Assembly: GCA_964444095.1 (NCBI GenBank)
Contig: CAYUEW010000007.1
Coordinates: 1-27,455 of the forward strand
Direction: 5' to 3'
From: JAGLWP01 sp964444095
Lineage (GTDB): Archaea > Nanobdellota > Nanobdellia > Pacearchaeales > GW2011-AR1
Length of the DNA stretch: 27,455 bases
Under the pieces are notes generated by a model. The model was given only the letters and a program-made list of their open reading frames with translations, did no database searches and had not been told where the DNA came from. The stretch's first letter is position 1. Each line of letters starts with the position of its first letter. Below are positions 23,071 through 27,455 of this stretch, piece after piece. Position numbers and translations under genes: made by a program.

Positions 23071-23244
23071 TTTAACATAAATGATTTTTTAACTAGAATT
23101 TTACTCGTTATAGTAACAATCTTTTTATTTTTAAATTTTAGAAAACTGCTTAGAAAAAAAAGACCTGTATAAAAGAATTAAATGAGGAAATAGAAAAAAA
23201 TTATGATATTTTATTGGGCGGAAAAAATAAGTTAAACCTCCCCT
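23071..23244 (+). pseudogene. Probable in-frame remainder of the 22945 gene plus frameshifted tail
   Basis: Frame 1 from 23071 to 23172 encodes a membrane helix and basic tail in direct continuation of the ORF at 22945. From the A-run (23154-23161) the -1 frame stays open through 23244 into the antisense of dph6 and reads a hydrophilic, helix-like sequence. No other gene is seen in this interval. The assignment rests only on the protein-like character of these translations. Confidence 0.4.
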
Positions 23245-23910
23245 TTAAATCCTCAATCTCCTTTGCCAACTATTCTTTTCTCCGACATCTTTGAAGCCTC
23301 TAACTTTCAATTCTTTTTTGAATAACGGACAGTTCAGCACAAATGTTTCAAACTCCCCACCTTCGCCAGCAGGATGAACTTCGTATTTCTTTTCTAATTC
23401 CTTAGCTTCTTCTATAAACTTCTCGTTAATTTCTCTACCAAGCCAGGACTTATCCAAGGGATGCGCAGCGATTCCTGTAACAATCACCTTGAATTTAGCA
23501 TTTACCAACTCCCATAAATATTCAATTTCATTCTTATGCCAAAGCGGATTAATGCATTCTAACTCAAACTTATCGCAGATTTTTTTTATTCTCGAAGTTT
23601 GATACTCTGAATAAAGCGCGCCTGTAACAACGCCTTCAATCGCATATTCTTCCTTTGCTTGTTCAATAACAATCTCCAAATCATCAAGCTCTTTTTCTTT
23701 TTCTCCTTTTGTTTTCTGAATAATAATTGGCACATCCATAACTTTCGCCTGTTTTTTTACTAATTTAATATTCGGCGTGTGAAACATGTAACTTTCTTTA
23801 TTTTTAGAAAACACAGAGATAAGACAAACTAATTCATGTCCAGATTGCTTTGCTAAAAACGCAGAGTAACACGAATCTTTCCCTCCTGAAAAAAGTGATG
23901 CGACTTTCAT
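23245..23910 (-). CDS. dph6: Diphthine--ammonia ligase (Dph6 family)
   Basis: This 221-aa protein begins with the PP-loop of the adenine nucleotide alpha-hydrolase fold, LFSGGKDSCYSAFLA (SGGKDS at 8-13), and has the family segments EGVVTGALYSEYQTSRIKKIC, ECINPLWH, VIVTGIAAHPLDKSWLGR and near the C-terminus HPAGEGGEFETFVLNCPLF. This is the archaeal Dph6/MJ0570-type enzyme that uses ATP and ammonia for the last step of diphthamide formation on translation factor aEF-2. Its length is normal. The ATG overlaps the scpA stop by 4 nt, with AGGAGA just before it, so it is translationally coupled to scpA. Confidence 0.95.
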   Translation of the reverse strand: MKVASLFSGGKDSCYSAFLAKQSGHELVCLISVFSKNKESYMFHTPNIKLVKKQAKVMDVPIIIQKTKGEKEKELDDLEIVIEQAKEEYAIEGVVTGALYSEYQTSRIKKICDKFELECINPLWHKNEIEYLWELVNAKFKVIVTGIAAHPLDKSWLGREINEKFIEEAKELEKKYEVHPAGEGGEFETFVLNCPLFKKELKVRGFKDVGEKNSWQRRLRI

Positions 23911-24782
23911 TCTCCTAAAGGATTACTAAATTCTTTATTAATCTTTTTCAATCGCTCTCCTTGTTCGTCATCCAACTTTTCAATTTCTTCTTCAAGTTCT
24001 TCTCTTAATTCTGCAAATGGGTCTGGATTGTGTTTTAGAAAAACTTTTTTTAACCAAATATGAATCTCCTCAAAATGTGCTTCTTGTTCGAGCCAAATCT
24101 TCTTTTGACATTCTAAATGTAATAAAGGAAGTAATGAAATGATTCTTTCCTCTTTGCTCTCGCCAATTAGTTCTGTAAATGAAATCTTTTTCTTTTTGTT
24201 TTCGTCTTTTAATTGACTGAAAAGATTGTCATAGATATCTCTTATTTTATTCTTAATATTGAATTTCTTTTTTGGTAAAAAGAAGGAACTTTTTCTTATA
24301 GCGTTCTGGGTGATAATTTCTTTTTTTATTCTTCTGTTTTCTGTTGTGATAGCTTTGTTTAAGGATTCCATTAATTCCTGCAAGGTTACTCTCTTAAATC
24401 TTGGAAGCGGGCTTCGTGGAACAAGTTCTGGAATATCCTCATCAAGTTCAATCCGTTCTAAAATCCTTTTTTGTTCGTCTTTTTTTCCAAATAAAATTTC
24501 GTCAATATTCTTTATGTCTCGATTTAGTAAAATCTCTGATTTAATTCTTAAAAGTAAAGAAGCTGCTAGTAAGACTTTGCTGGAAATGAAAAAATCCGCC
24601 TCTTCAACCATACTAACGCGCTCGAGGTATTTGTCTGCTAAGAGCACAATGTTGATATCCCACGCGTCTAATTGTTCTGTGTTAATTAAATCGTAAATAA
24701 TTTCTTGCCACCCTAGTTCTCTATTGAAAAGCAAGTCATGAATTTGTTCTTGTTTTATCAATTTCTTCTCCTCTTTTTCCAT
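23907..24782 (-). CDS. scpA: Segregation and condensation protein A (ScpA kleisin)
   Basis: This 291-aa protein matches ScpA/kleisin. The N-terminal part holds the conserved GWQEIIYDLINTEQLDAWDINIVLLADKYL block followed by FFISSKVLLAASLLLRIKSEILL, which contacts the SMC neck in characterised ScpA. A charged linker and a C-terminal winged-helix-like region (about 190-250) follow, and the end is acidic. It should bridge the SMC heads and help organise and segregate the chromosome. SMC and ScpB are not in this window. It leads an operon with dph6. A TATA box lies at 24808-24819, and an array of 22-bp repeats sits directly upstream of it. Confidence 0.93.
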   Translation of the reverse strand: MEKEEKKLIKQEQIHDLLFNRELGWQEIIYDLINTEQLDAWDINIVLLADKYLERVSMVEEADFFISSKVLLAASLLLRIKSEILLNRDIKNIDEILFGKKDEQKRILERIELDEDIPELVPRSPLPRFKRVTLQELMESLNKAITTENRRIKKEIITQNAIRKSSFFLPKKKFNIKNKIRDIYDNLFSQLKDENKKKKISFTELIGESKEERIISLLPLLHLECQKKIWLEQEAHFEEIHIWLKKVFLKHNPDPFAELREELEEEIEKLDDEQGERLKKINKEFSNPLGE

Positions 24783-24807
24783 TTGTTACTTATTTTATAC
24801 TCGTCAA

Positions 24808-24819
24808 GGTTTTATAATT
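24808..24819 (-). promoter_or_regulatory. scpA: TATA box of the scpA-dph6 operon
   Basis: On the minus strand AATTATAAAACC lies about 26-37 nt upstream of the scpA ATG (24782). A second AT-rich element (GTATAAAATAAG, 24790-24801) is too close to the ATG for a normal TSS. The first copy of the 22-bp repeat array begins 5 nt upstream of this box. Confidence 0.5.
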
Positions 24820-24823
24820 GTTT

Positions 24824-24899
24824 GTAGTACCTAATTATTTTAAGGGTAGTGCCTACCTTTTTAGTAAGTAGTACCTACATTAAATTCAAGTAGTGCCTA
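24824..24899. repeat. Four imperfect dyads GTAGTRCCTA with exact 22-bp period
   Basis: GTAGTACCTA, GTAGTGCCTA, GTAGTACCTA and GTAGTGCCTA start at 24824, 24846, 24868 and 24890, a constant step of 22 bp. A and G alternate at the sixth base. Each unit is a dyad TAG-TRC-CTA; the second and third extend to GGTAG/CTACC and GTAG/CTAC. The 12-bp spacers differ in sequence, so selection on the motif and its spacing is likely. The array lies between the divergent scpA and ncRNA promoters and looks like cooperative binding sites of a dimeric protein. Autoregulation or a segregation-related site are options. Confidence 0.85.
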
Positions 24900-24958
24900 A
24901 TAGATTTACTACTCTAAAGGATTACTGCCTGTCATTTTTTAAGGGTAACAAAATAGAA

Positions 24959-24990
24959 ACATTTAAATATAAGAATATGTTCAATATTCT
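24959..24990 (+). promoter_or_regulatory. Plus-strand TATA box followed by a perfect 7-bp inverted repeat
   Basis: CATTTAAATATA (24959-24970) is followed immediately by AGAATAT-gttca-ATATTCT (24972-24990), a perfect 7-bp inverted repeat with 5-nt spacer. The repeat covers the expected region between TATA box and TSS, so it could be an operator blocking polymerase recruitment. No gene start lies within 200 nt downstream. Confidence 0.55.
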
Positions 24991-25162
24991 ATCACCTCTT
25001 TTTCCCCAGGAGACGCTTCAGGTCATCTTTTTGAGGATTTGAAGAATCTCCTAGGGTTATAATTATTACTTGATAACTGTAATTAATAATCTCAAAAAAG
25101 AGAAAATTGTGGGCTTAATAAATTATTCTTAGGATTAATTTGCCCGATTCATATTATTTTTT
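24990..25162 (+). ncRNA. Candidate structured ncRNA of about 170 nt
   Basis: A transcript is predicted from the TATA box at 24959 (TSS about 24990) to the T-run at 25156-25161. It contains a long hairpin: CCCCAGGAGA (25004-25013) pairs with TCTCCTAGGG (25047-25056) with one mismatch, and CTTCA (25016-25020) pairs with TGAAG (25040-25044). A second stem, GGGC-TTAAT (25111-25119) with ATTAA-TTT-GCCC (25134-25145), has a loop containing CTTAGG, complementary to the upstream CCTAGG (25050-25055) with one G-U, an alternative or pseudoknot pairing. The 111-aa gene downstream has its own TATA box after the T-run, so this is not simply its leader. It does not resemble RNase P, SRP or box C/D RNAs as far as I can see. 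Confidence 0.5.
25050..25149 (+). repeat. Long direct repeat, copy 1
   Basis: This 100-nt copy starts CCTAGGGTTATAAT and ends TTTGCCCGATT. Its 3' core 25082-25149 (68 nt) is identical to 25598-25667 except for a 2-nt GA insertion in the other copy; the start (14 nt) is also identical, while about 17 nt between are different. It forms the 3' half of the ncRNA candidate. Confidence 0.93.
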
Positions 25163-25215
25163 AATAGAAGTTCATGACCATCATCTTTAAAAATAAGGCG
25201 ATTTTGTAGAATAAA

Positions 25216-25551
25216 ATGGAAACAGACAAAGAAACATACACTAACATTTTAAAAGAAGCTCTTGAAATTAGATTGTCTCTCAATAAAAAAATTCCCCAAC
25301 TTTATAGGGAAAATTTACTGCCTAAAGGACAATGGGGGATAAGGGGATTATACCTTTTCACTTCTGCTGAAGAAAAAGATGCAAAACCTTTTCTTAGGGT
25401 AAAATATGCTTTTAATAGTTTAGATGAACTTAGATTTCAAGGGCCTAGATTAACTTTAGAAAAAGCTGTAGAATATTTACAAAAACAAAATGCAAATCCT
25501 TCTAAGGTCAATAGAAGAATCAGAAAGGCTAAATCTTATAAATTAAAGTAA
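25216..25551 (+). CDS. Hypothetical protein, 111 aa, between the two direct repeats
   Basis: This 111-aa basic protein has an N-terminal helix (KETYTNILKEALEIRLSLNKK), a central mixed segment with GQWGIRGLYLFTSAEEKD and FLRVKYAFNSLDELRF, a helix with LEKAVEYLQKQ, and a basic C-terminus (NRRIRKAKSYKLK) that could bind nucleic acid. No family is recognised. A TATA box CTTTAAAAATAAG lies 19-31 nt upstream of the ATG. Flanking by nearly identical repeats of about 100 bp suggests that the gene and one repeat copy arose by duplication or insertion. No terminal inverted repeats or transposase are seen. Confidence 0.65.
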   Translation: METDKETYTNILKEALEIRLSLNKKIPQLYRENLLPKGQWGIRGLYLFTSAEEKDAKPFLRVKYAFNSLDELRFQGPRLTLEKAVEYLQKQNANPSKVNRRIRKAKSYKLK

Positions 25552-25569
25552 AGTAAATTCATTATCGTT

Positions 25570-25667
25570 CCTAGGGTTATAATCATATTTATTTCAGATT
25601 AATAATCTCAAAAAAGAGAGAAAATTGTGGGCTTAATAAATTATTCTTAGGATTAATTTGCCCGATT
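25570..25667 (+). repeat. Long direct repeat, copy 2
   Basis: This 98-nt copy matches 25050-25149. It keeps the CCTAGGG start, the TCTC/GAGA hairpin and the GGGC...GCCC stem-loop, but the 5' half of the long hairpin seen before copy 1 is absent. It lies between the 111-aa gene and the promoter of the GTPase gene. The two-base GA insertion is next to the TCTC-AAAAAA-GAGA hairpin. Confidence 0.93.
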
Positions 25668-25677
25668 ATATTATCTA

Positions 25678-25692
25678 GTTTATTTAATAAAC
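25678..25692 (+). promoter_or_regulatory. Palindromic TATA region of the GTPase gene
   Basis: GTTTATT-T-AATAAAC is a perfect 7-bp inverted repeat around one T, placed 21-35 nt upstream of the ATG at 25713, the position expected for the TATA box. The palindrome may be chance in AT-rich DNA or an operator overlapping the promoter. Confidence 0.45.
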
Positions 25693-25712
25693 TCTAAATT
25701 CTTTAAAATTTT

Positions 25713-26525
25713 ATGGTAACGAAAAGGCAAATGCGTTCGGCGAAGAAGCTAAAAAACCTTAAGAAACAGCGGGGCAAATATCCTTTGTTGTTGGAGAAAG
25801 TGATTGATGCGTCGGATATTGTGTTGGAAATTCTTGATGCGCGGTTTCCGAAAGAAATGCAGAATAAAGAAATTGAAAGATTGATTACTGTGCAAGGTAA
25901 GAAAATTATTCATGTTTTGAACAAAGCAGATCTTACAAGGAAGCATGCGCGGGTGTTTGATTCGCAGATTTATGTGTCTTGTAAAAGTCGGAAAGGAATT
26001 GGAGATTTGAGGAATAAAATTAAAATGGAAGCGACGAAAATTAAGCAGACTAGTGAATTTCGTCGAGTTCAAGTGGGAGTTATTGGATATCCGAATACTG
26101 GGAAAAGTTCTGTGATTAATCTTTTGACGGGAAAATCTTCTGCGAGAACAGCTTCAGAAGCGGGTTTTACAAAAGGCATTCAAAAATTAAGGTTGAGCGA
26201 AGATATACATTTGTTGGATTCTCCGGGAGTTATTCCTACAGACAAGTATTCTATGATAAATAATGAAAAGATAGCACAGCAGGTAAAGGTTGGGGGTGTG
26301 TCATACAATCAGGTTAAGCATCCAGAAATTACACTTAATGAAATTGTGAAGACTAATAAAAAAGATTTGGAAATGTTTTACAAAATTAAGTTTGAAGATG
26401 CAGAGGAATTGATGGAAATAATGGGAAAGAAAAAGAATCTTTTGAAGAAAGGTGGAGAGGTTAATTCGGATAGTGTTGCGAGAGAGATTTTGAAAGATTG
26501 GCAGACAGGGAGCATTATGATATAA
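25713..26525 (+). CDS. Circularly permuted GTPase, RbgA/YlqF/Nog2-type ribosome assembly factor
   Basis: This 270-aa protein has GTPase motifs in permuted order: G4 NKAD (70-73) and a G5-like SCKSRKG first, then G1 GYPNTGKSS (125-133), the G2 Thr in GFTKG near 153, and G3 DSPG (169-172). DAR (42-44) in the N-terminal region is typical of the YlqF/RbgA/Nog2/Lsg1 group. A C-terminal helical domain follows. These proteins act in late assembly of the large ribosomal subunit by GTP-dependent conformational checking. The N-terminus is Lys/Arg-rich, fitting rRNA binding. The stop overlaps the start of the GIY-YIG gene by one nucleotide (TAATG). Confidence 0.95.
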   Translation: MVTKRQMRSAKKLKNLKKQRGKYPLLLEKVIDASDIVLEILDARFPKEMQNKEIERLITVQGKKIIHVLNKADLTRKHARVFDSQIYVSCKSRKGIGDLRNKIKMEATKIKQTSEFRRVQVGVIGYPNTGKSSVINLLTGKSSARTASEAGFTKGIQKLRLSEDIHLLDSPGVIPTDKYSMINNEKIAQQVKVGGVSYNQVKHPEITLNEIVKTNKKDLEMFYKIKFEDAEELMEIMGKKKNLLKKGGEVNSDSVAREILKDWQTGSIMI

Positions 26526-26770
26526 TGAAGAAGCAATGGTATGTTTATATTCTTGAATGTGGGGATGGTTCGTTTTATACTGGCGTGACAGTTGATGTTG
26601 ACGCTCGGATGAAAGCGCACGCAGAAGGACGAGGAAGCAAGTATGTGCATAAAAAAGGTTTTAAGCAGTTGCTTAGAGTGAAATTGTGCGAGGATAAGTC
26701 TGATGCTTGTAAATGTGAATACGCTATTAAGAAGTTGCCCCGTTGTGAGAAGTTGAGTTGGTTTGATTAA
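26525..26770 (+). CDS. GIY-YIG nuclease-domain protein (YhbQ/UPF0213-like)
   Basis: The protein is 81 aa from the ATG at 26525 (MKKQWYVYILEC), one base overlapping the upstream stop; an ATG at 26498 would extend it into the GTPase gene and is less likely. The GIY-YIG motif reads YVYIL...FYTGVT with Arg in DVDARMKAHAEGRGSKYVHKKG, the standard single-domain pattern. The conserved C-terminal acidic residue is probably Glu in the KCEYAIKKL helix. Single-domain members have been linked to DNA repair or structure-specific cleavage, often without known substrate. It is translationally coupled to the GTPase gene. Confidence 0.9.
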   Translation: MKKQWYVYILECGDGSFYTGVTVDVDARMKAHAEGRGSKYVHKKGFKQLLRVKLCEDKSDACKCEYAIKKLPRCEKLSWFD

Positions 26771-26806
26771 GAGATATTTTATAAACGATAACAATTTTAA
26801 TTGATT

Positions 26807-26932
26807 ATGCCAATGAAGAAAAGATTGAAGGATCATGTCCATAGGGGGATGACCCGGAGATTACGAGGAAACAAGAGAAGTAAGAAAGGTTTGATTACAA
26901 AACCAAAGAAAGATAATTCTAAAGCGGAATAG
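26807..26932 (+). CDS. 41-aa highly basic protein
   Basis: The ORF starts ATGCCAATGAAG and ends TAG at 26930-26932, giving a 41-aa protein rich in Lys and Arg (KKRLKDH, HRGMTRRLRGNKRSKKG, KPKKD). It has no cysteine. Such composition suggests RNA or ribosome binding, but no ribosomal protein family is recognised. TATTTTATAAAC lies about 22-34 nt upstream of the ATG, supporting transcription and use of 26807. It could be a small lineage-specific ribosomal or nucleoid protein; translation is not proven. Confidence 0.55.
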   Translation: MPMKKRLKDHVHRGMTRRLRGNKRSKKGLITKPKKDNSKAE

Positions 26933-26966
26933 AAAAGCGTAAAAAGAAAGAATTTCTGTATAAATC

Positions 26967-27455
26967 ATGGCAACATACTCACATTCGCGTGTAAGCACTT
27001 ATGAAAATTGTCCTTACAAGTATAAACTACAATACATTGATAAGAAAAAACCAGAAATTCATGCCACGACAATTGAAGCATTTATGGGGAGCATGGTTCA
27101 TGAATCTCTTGAACATTTGTATAAGTTGAAGAAATTCAAAAAGAGAATTGCTAAAGCGAGCATTATAAAATTTTATAGGGATTTGTGGGCGAAGAATTAT
27201 TCTGATGATATTCTAATTGTTAAAGCAGATACAGAAGACTTGAACGCAGATAACTATCGGAAGATGGGAGAGAAATATATTTCTGATTATTATGAAAGAA
27301 TGAAACCTTTTGAAGATATGATTATATTGGGTTTGGAAACTATGGATAGGATGACTTTGTCAGATGGAAATCAATGGCATGTTAGAATTGATAAACTTGG
27401 TTGTGACAAGGATGGGAATTATTTTGTTTGTGATTATAAGACCAATTCTAGAATG
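26967..27455 (+). CDS. PD-(D/E)XK nuclease, RecB/Cas4-like (3' end outside window)
   Basis: The gene starts at ATG 26967 and is open to the window end (163 codons seen). The N-terminus SHSRVSTYENCPYKYKLQYI is characteristic of RecB-family/Cas4-like nucleases, with Cys15, which in Cas4 or AddB can join an iron-sulfur cluster. GSMVHESLEHLY (41-52) gives the His of motif I (His45), VRIDKL (Asp142) motif II and VCDYKTN (Asp156, Lys158) motif III. All active-site residues are present. It probably acts as a DNA exonuclease in repair. No cas genes are nearby, so a CRISPR role is not supported. Whether the C-terminal Cys cluster exists cannot be seen. Confidence 0.9.
   Translation, partial: MATYSHSRVSTYENCPYKYKLQYIDKKKPEIHATTIEAFMGSMVHESLEHLYKLKKFKKRIAKASIIKFYRDLWAKNYSDDILIVKADTEDLNADNYRKMGEKYISDYYERMKPFEDMIILGLETMDRMTLSDGNQWHVRIDKLGCDKDGNYFVCDYKTNSRM

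Larger units (their letters stand above)
24783..25215. other. 433-bp intergenic region: scpA promoter, dyad array, ncRNA candidate, promoter of the 111-aa gene
   Basis: No protein-coding frame is convincing here. The interval holds, in order, the minus-strand scpA promoter, four 22-bp-spaced dyads (24824-24899), a plus-strand TATA box (24959-24970) with an inverted repeat behind it, a long hairpin (25004-25056), the first copy of a repeated 100-bp element (25050-25149), a T-run (25156-25161), and a TATA box (CTTTAAAAATAAG, near 25185-25197) for the gene at 25216. Confidence 0.75.

Noticed and set aside
24259..24696. 145-codon plus-strand frame antisense to scpA
   Set aside because: It is low-complexity Ser/Phe/Leu/Ile-rich, as expected from the antisense of a Lys/Glu-rich gene, with ScpA on the other strand clearly coding.
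24824..24899. CRISPR-like array
   Set aside because: Repeats are only 10 bp with 12-bp spacers, far below CRISPR dimensions, and no cas genes are recognised.
24783..25215. Replication origin with iterons
   Set aside because: The 22-bp repeats are reminiscent of iterons, but no Cdc6/Orc1 or Rep gene and no origin recognition box is visible. Kept only as one alternative for the array.
26967..27455. CRISPR Cas4 assignment for the terminal nuclease
   Set aside because: The motifs fit the wider RecB/Cas4-like superfamily, and neither cas1/cas2 nor an array is present. The C-terminal cysteine cluster is outside the window.

Overview
The window looks like a chromosomal segment of an AT-rich archaeon, most likely a DPANN lineage of the Woesearchaeota/Pacearchaeota type. 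Archaeal markers are a group II chaperonin (thermosome), ribosomal proteins eL33 (L35Ae) and uL16 in its archaeal L10e form, an archaeal-type GluRS, a Dph6-type diphthamide ligase, a class III signal-peptide pilin, TATA boxes about 20-35 nt upstream of many start codons, and tRNAs without encoded CCA. The DPANN placement is an inference from the many small unrecognised proteins, the shortened GluRS and HisRS, and the dense packing. It has not been tested by phylogeny.

Layout. 1-5000: a partial tRNA-Tyr, two envelope proteins, an unknown 168-aa protein and a CBS/zinc-ribbon protein on the minus strand, then the thermosome on plus and a small Cys-containing protein on minus. 5030-6242: a DMT/EamA transporter with tRNA-Gly(GCC) and tRNA-Val(UAC), all minus. 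6319-10835: plus-strand block with a large nucleotidyltransferase, a TrmG10/Trm11-like RNA methyltransferase, eL33, an unknown coupled 94-aa protein, uL16 and an unknown 198-aa protein. 10832-15507: minus-strand run of four genes (471-aa unknown, 179-aa disordered protein, AP-endonuclease-2-like TIM barrel with a large insertion, and a nucleotidyltransferase paralogous to the one at 6319), with a divergent coiled-coil gene at 15585. 16395-21907: GluRS lacking its C-terminal anticodon-binding domain, pilin-like protein, U32 protein, CorA, then tRNA-His followed after 17 nt by a 77-aa membrane protein and HisRS.

21943-23172 is a small operon of unknown membrane and soluble proteins whose last gene is interrupted by an in-frame TGA. 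23245-24782 is an scpA-dph6 operon on minus. The 430-bp gap upstream of scpA holds the most unusual DNA of the window: four imperfect dyads (GTAGTRCCTA) spaced exactly 22 bp apart beside the scpA promoter, then a divergent TATA box with a 7-bp inverted repeat, a long hairpin and a T-run that together look like an independent ncRNA gene of about 170 nt. The 3' part of that element (about 100 bp, with a nearly identical 68-70 bp core) is repeated after the next small gene, just upstream of the promoter of a circularly permuted ribosome-assembly GTPase. The window ends with a GIY-YIG protein, a 41-aa basic protein and the start of a RecB/Cas4-like nuclease.

Functionally the window is dominated by translation (tRNAs, two synthetases, two ribosomal proteins, RNA modification, diphthamide, ribosome-assembly GTPase), protein folding and chromosome organisation. 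No transposase, integrase, CRISPR array or phage structural gene is recognisable.
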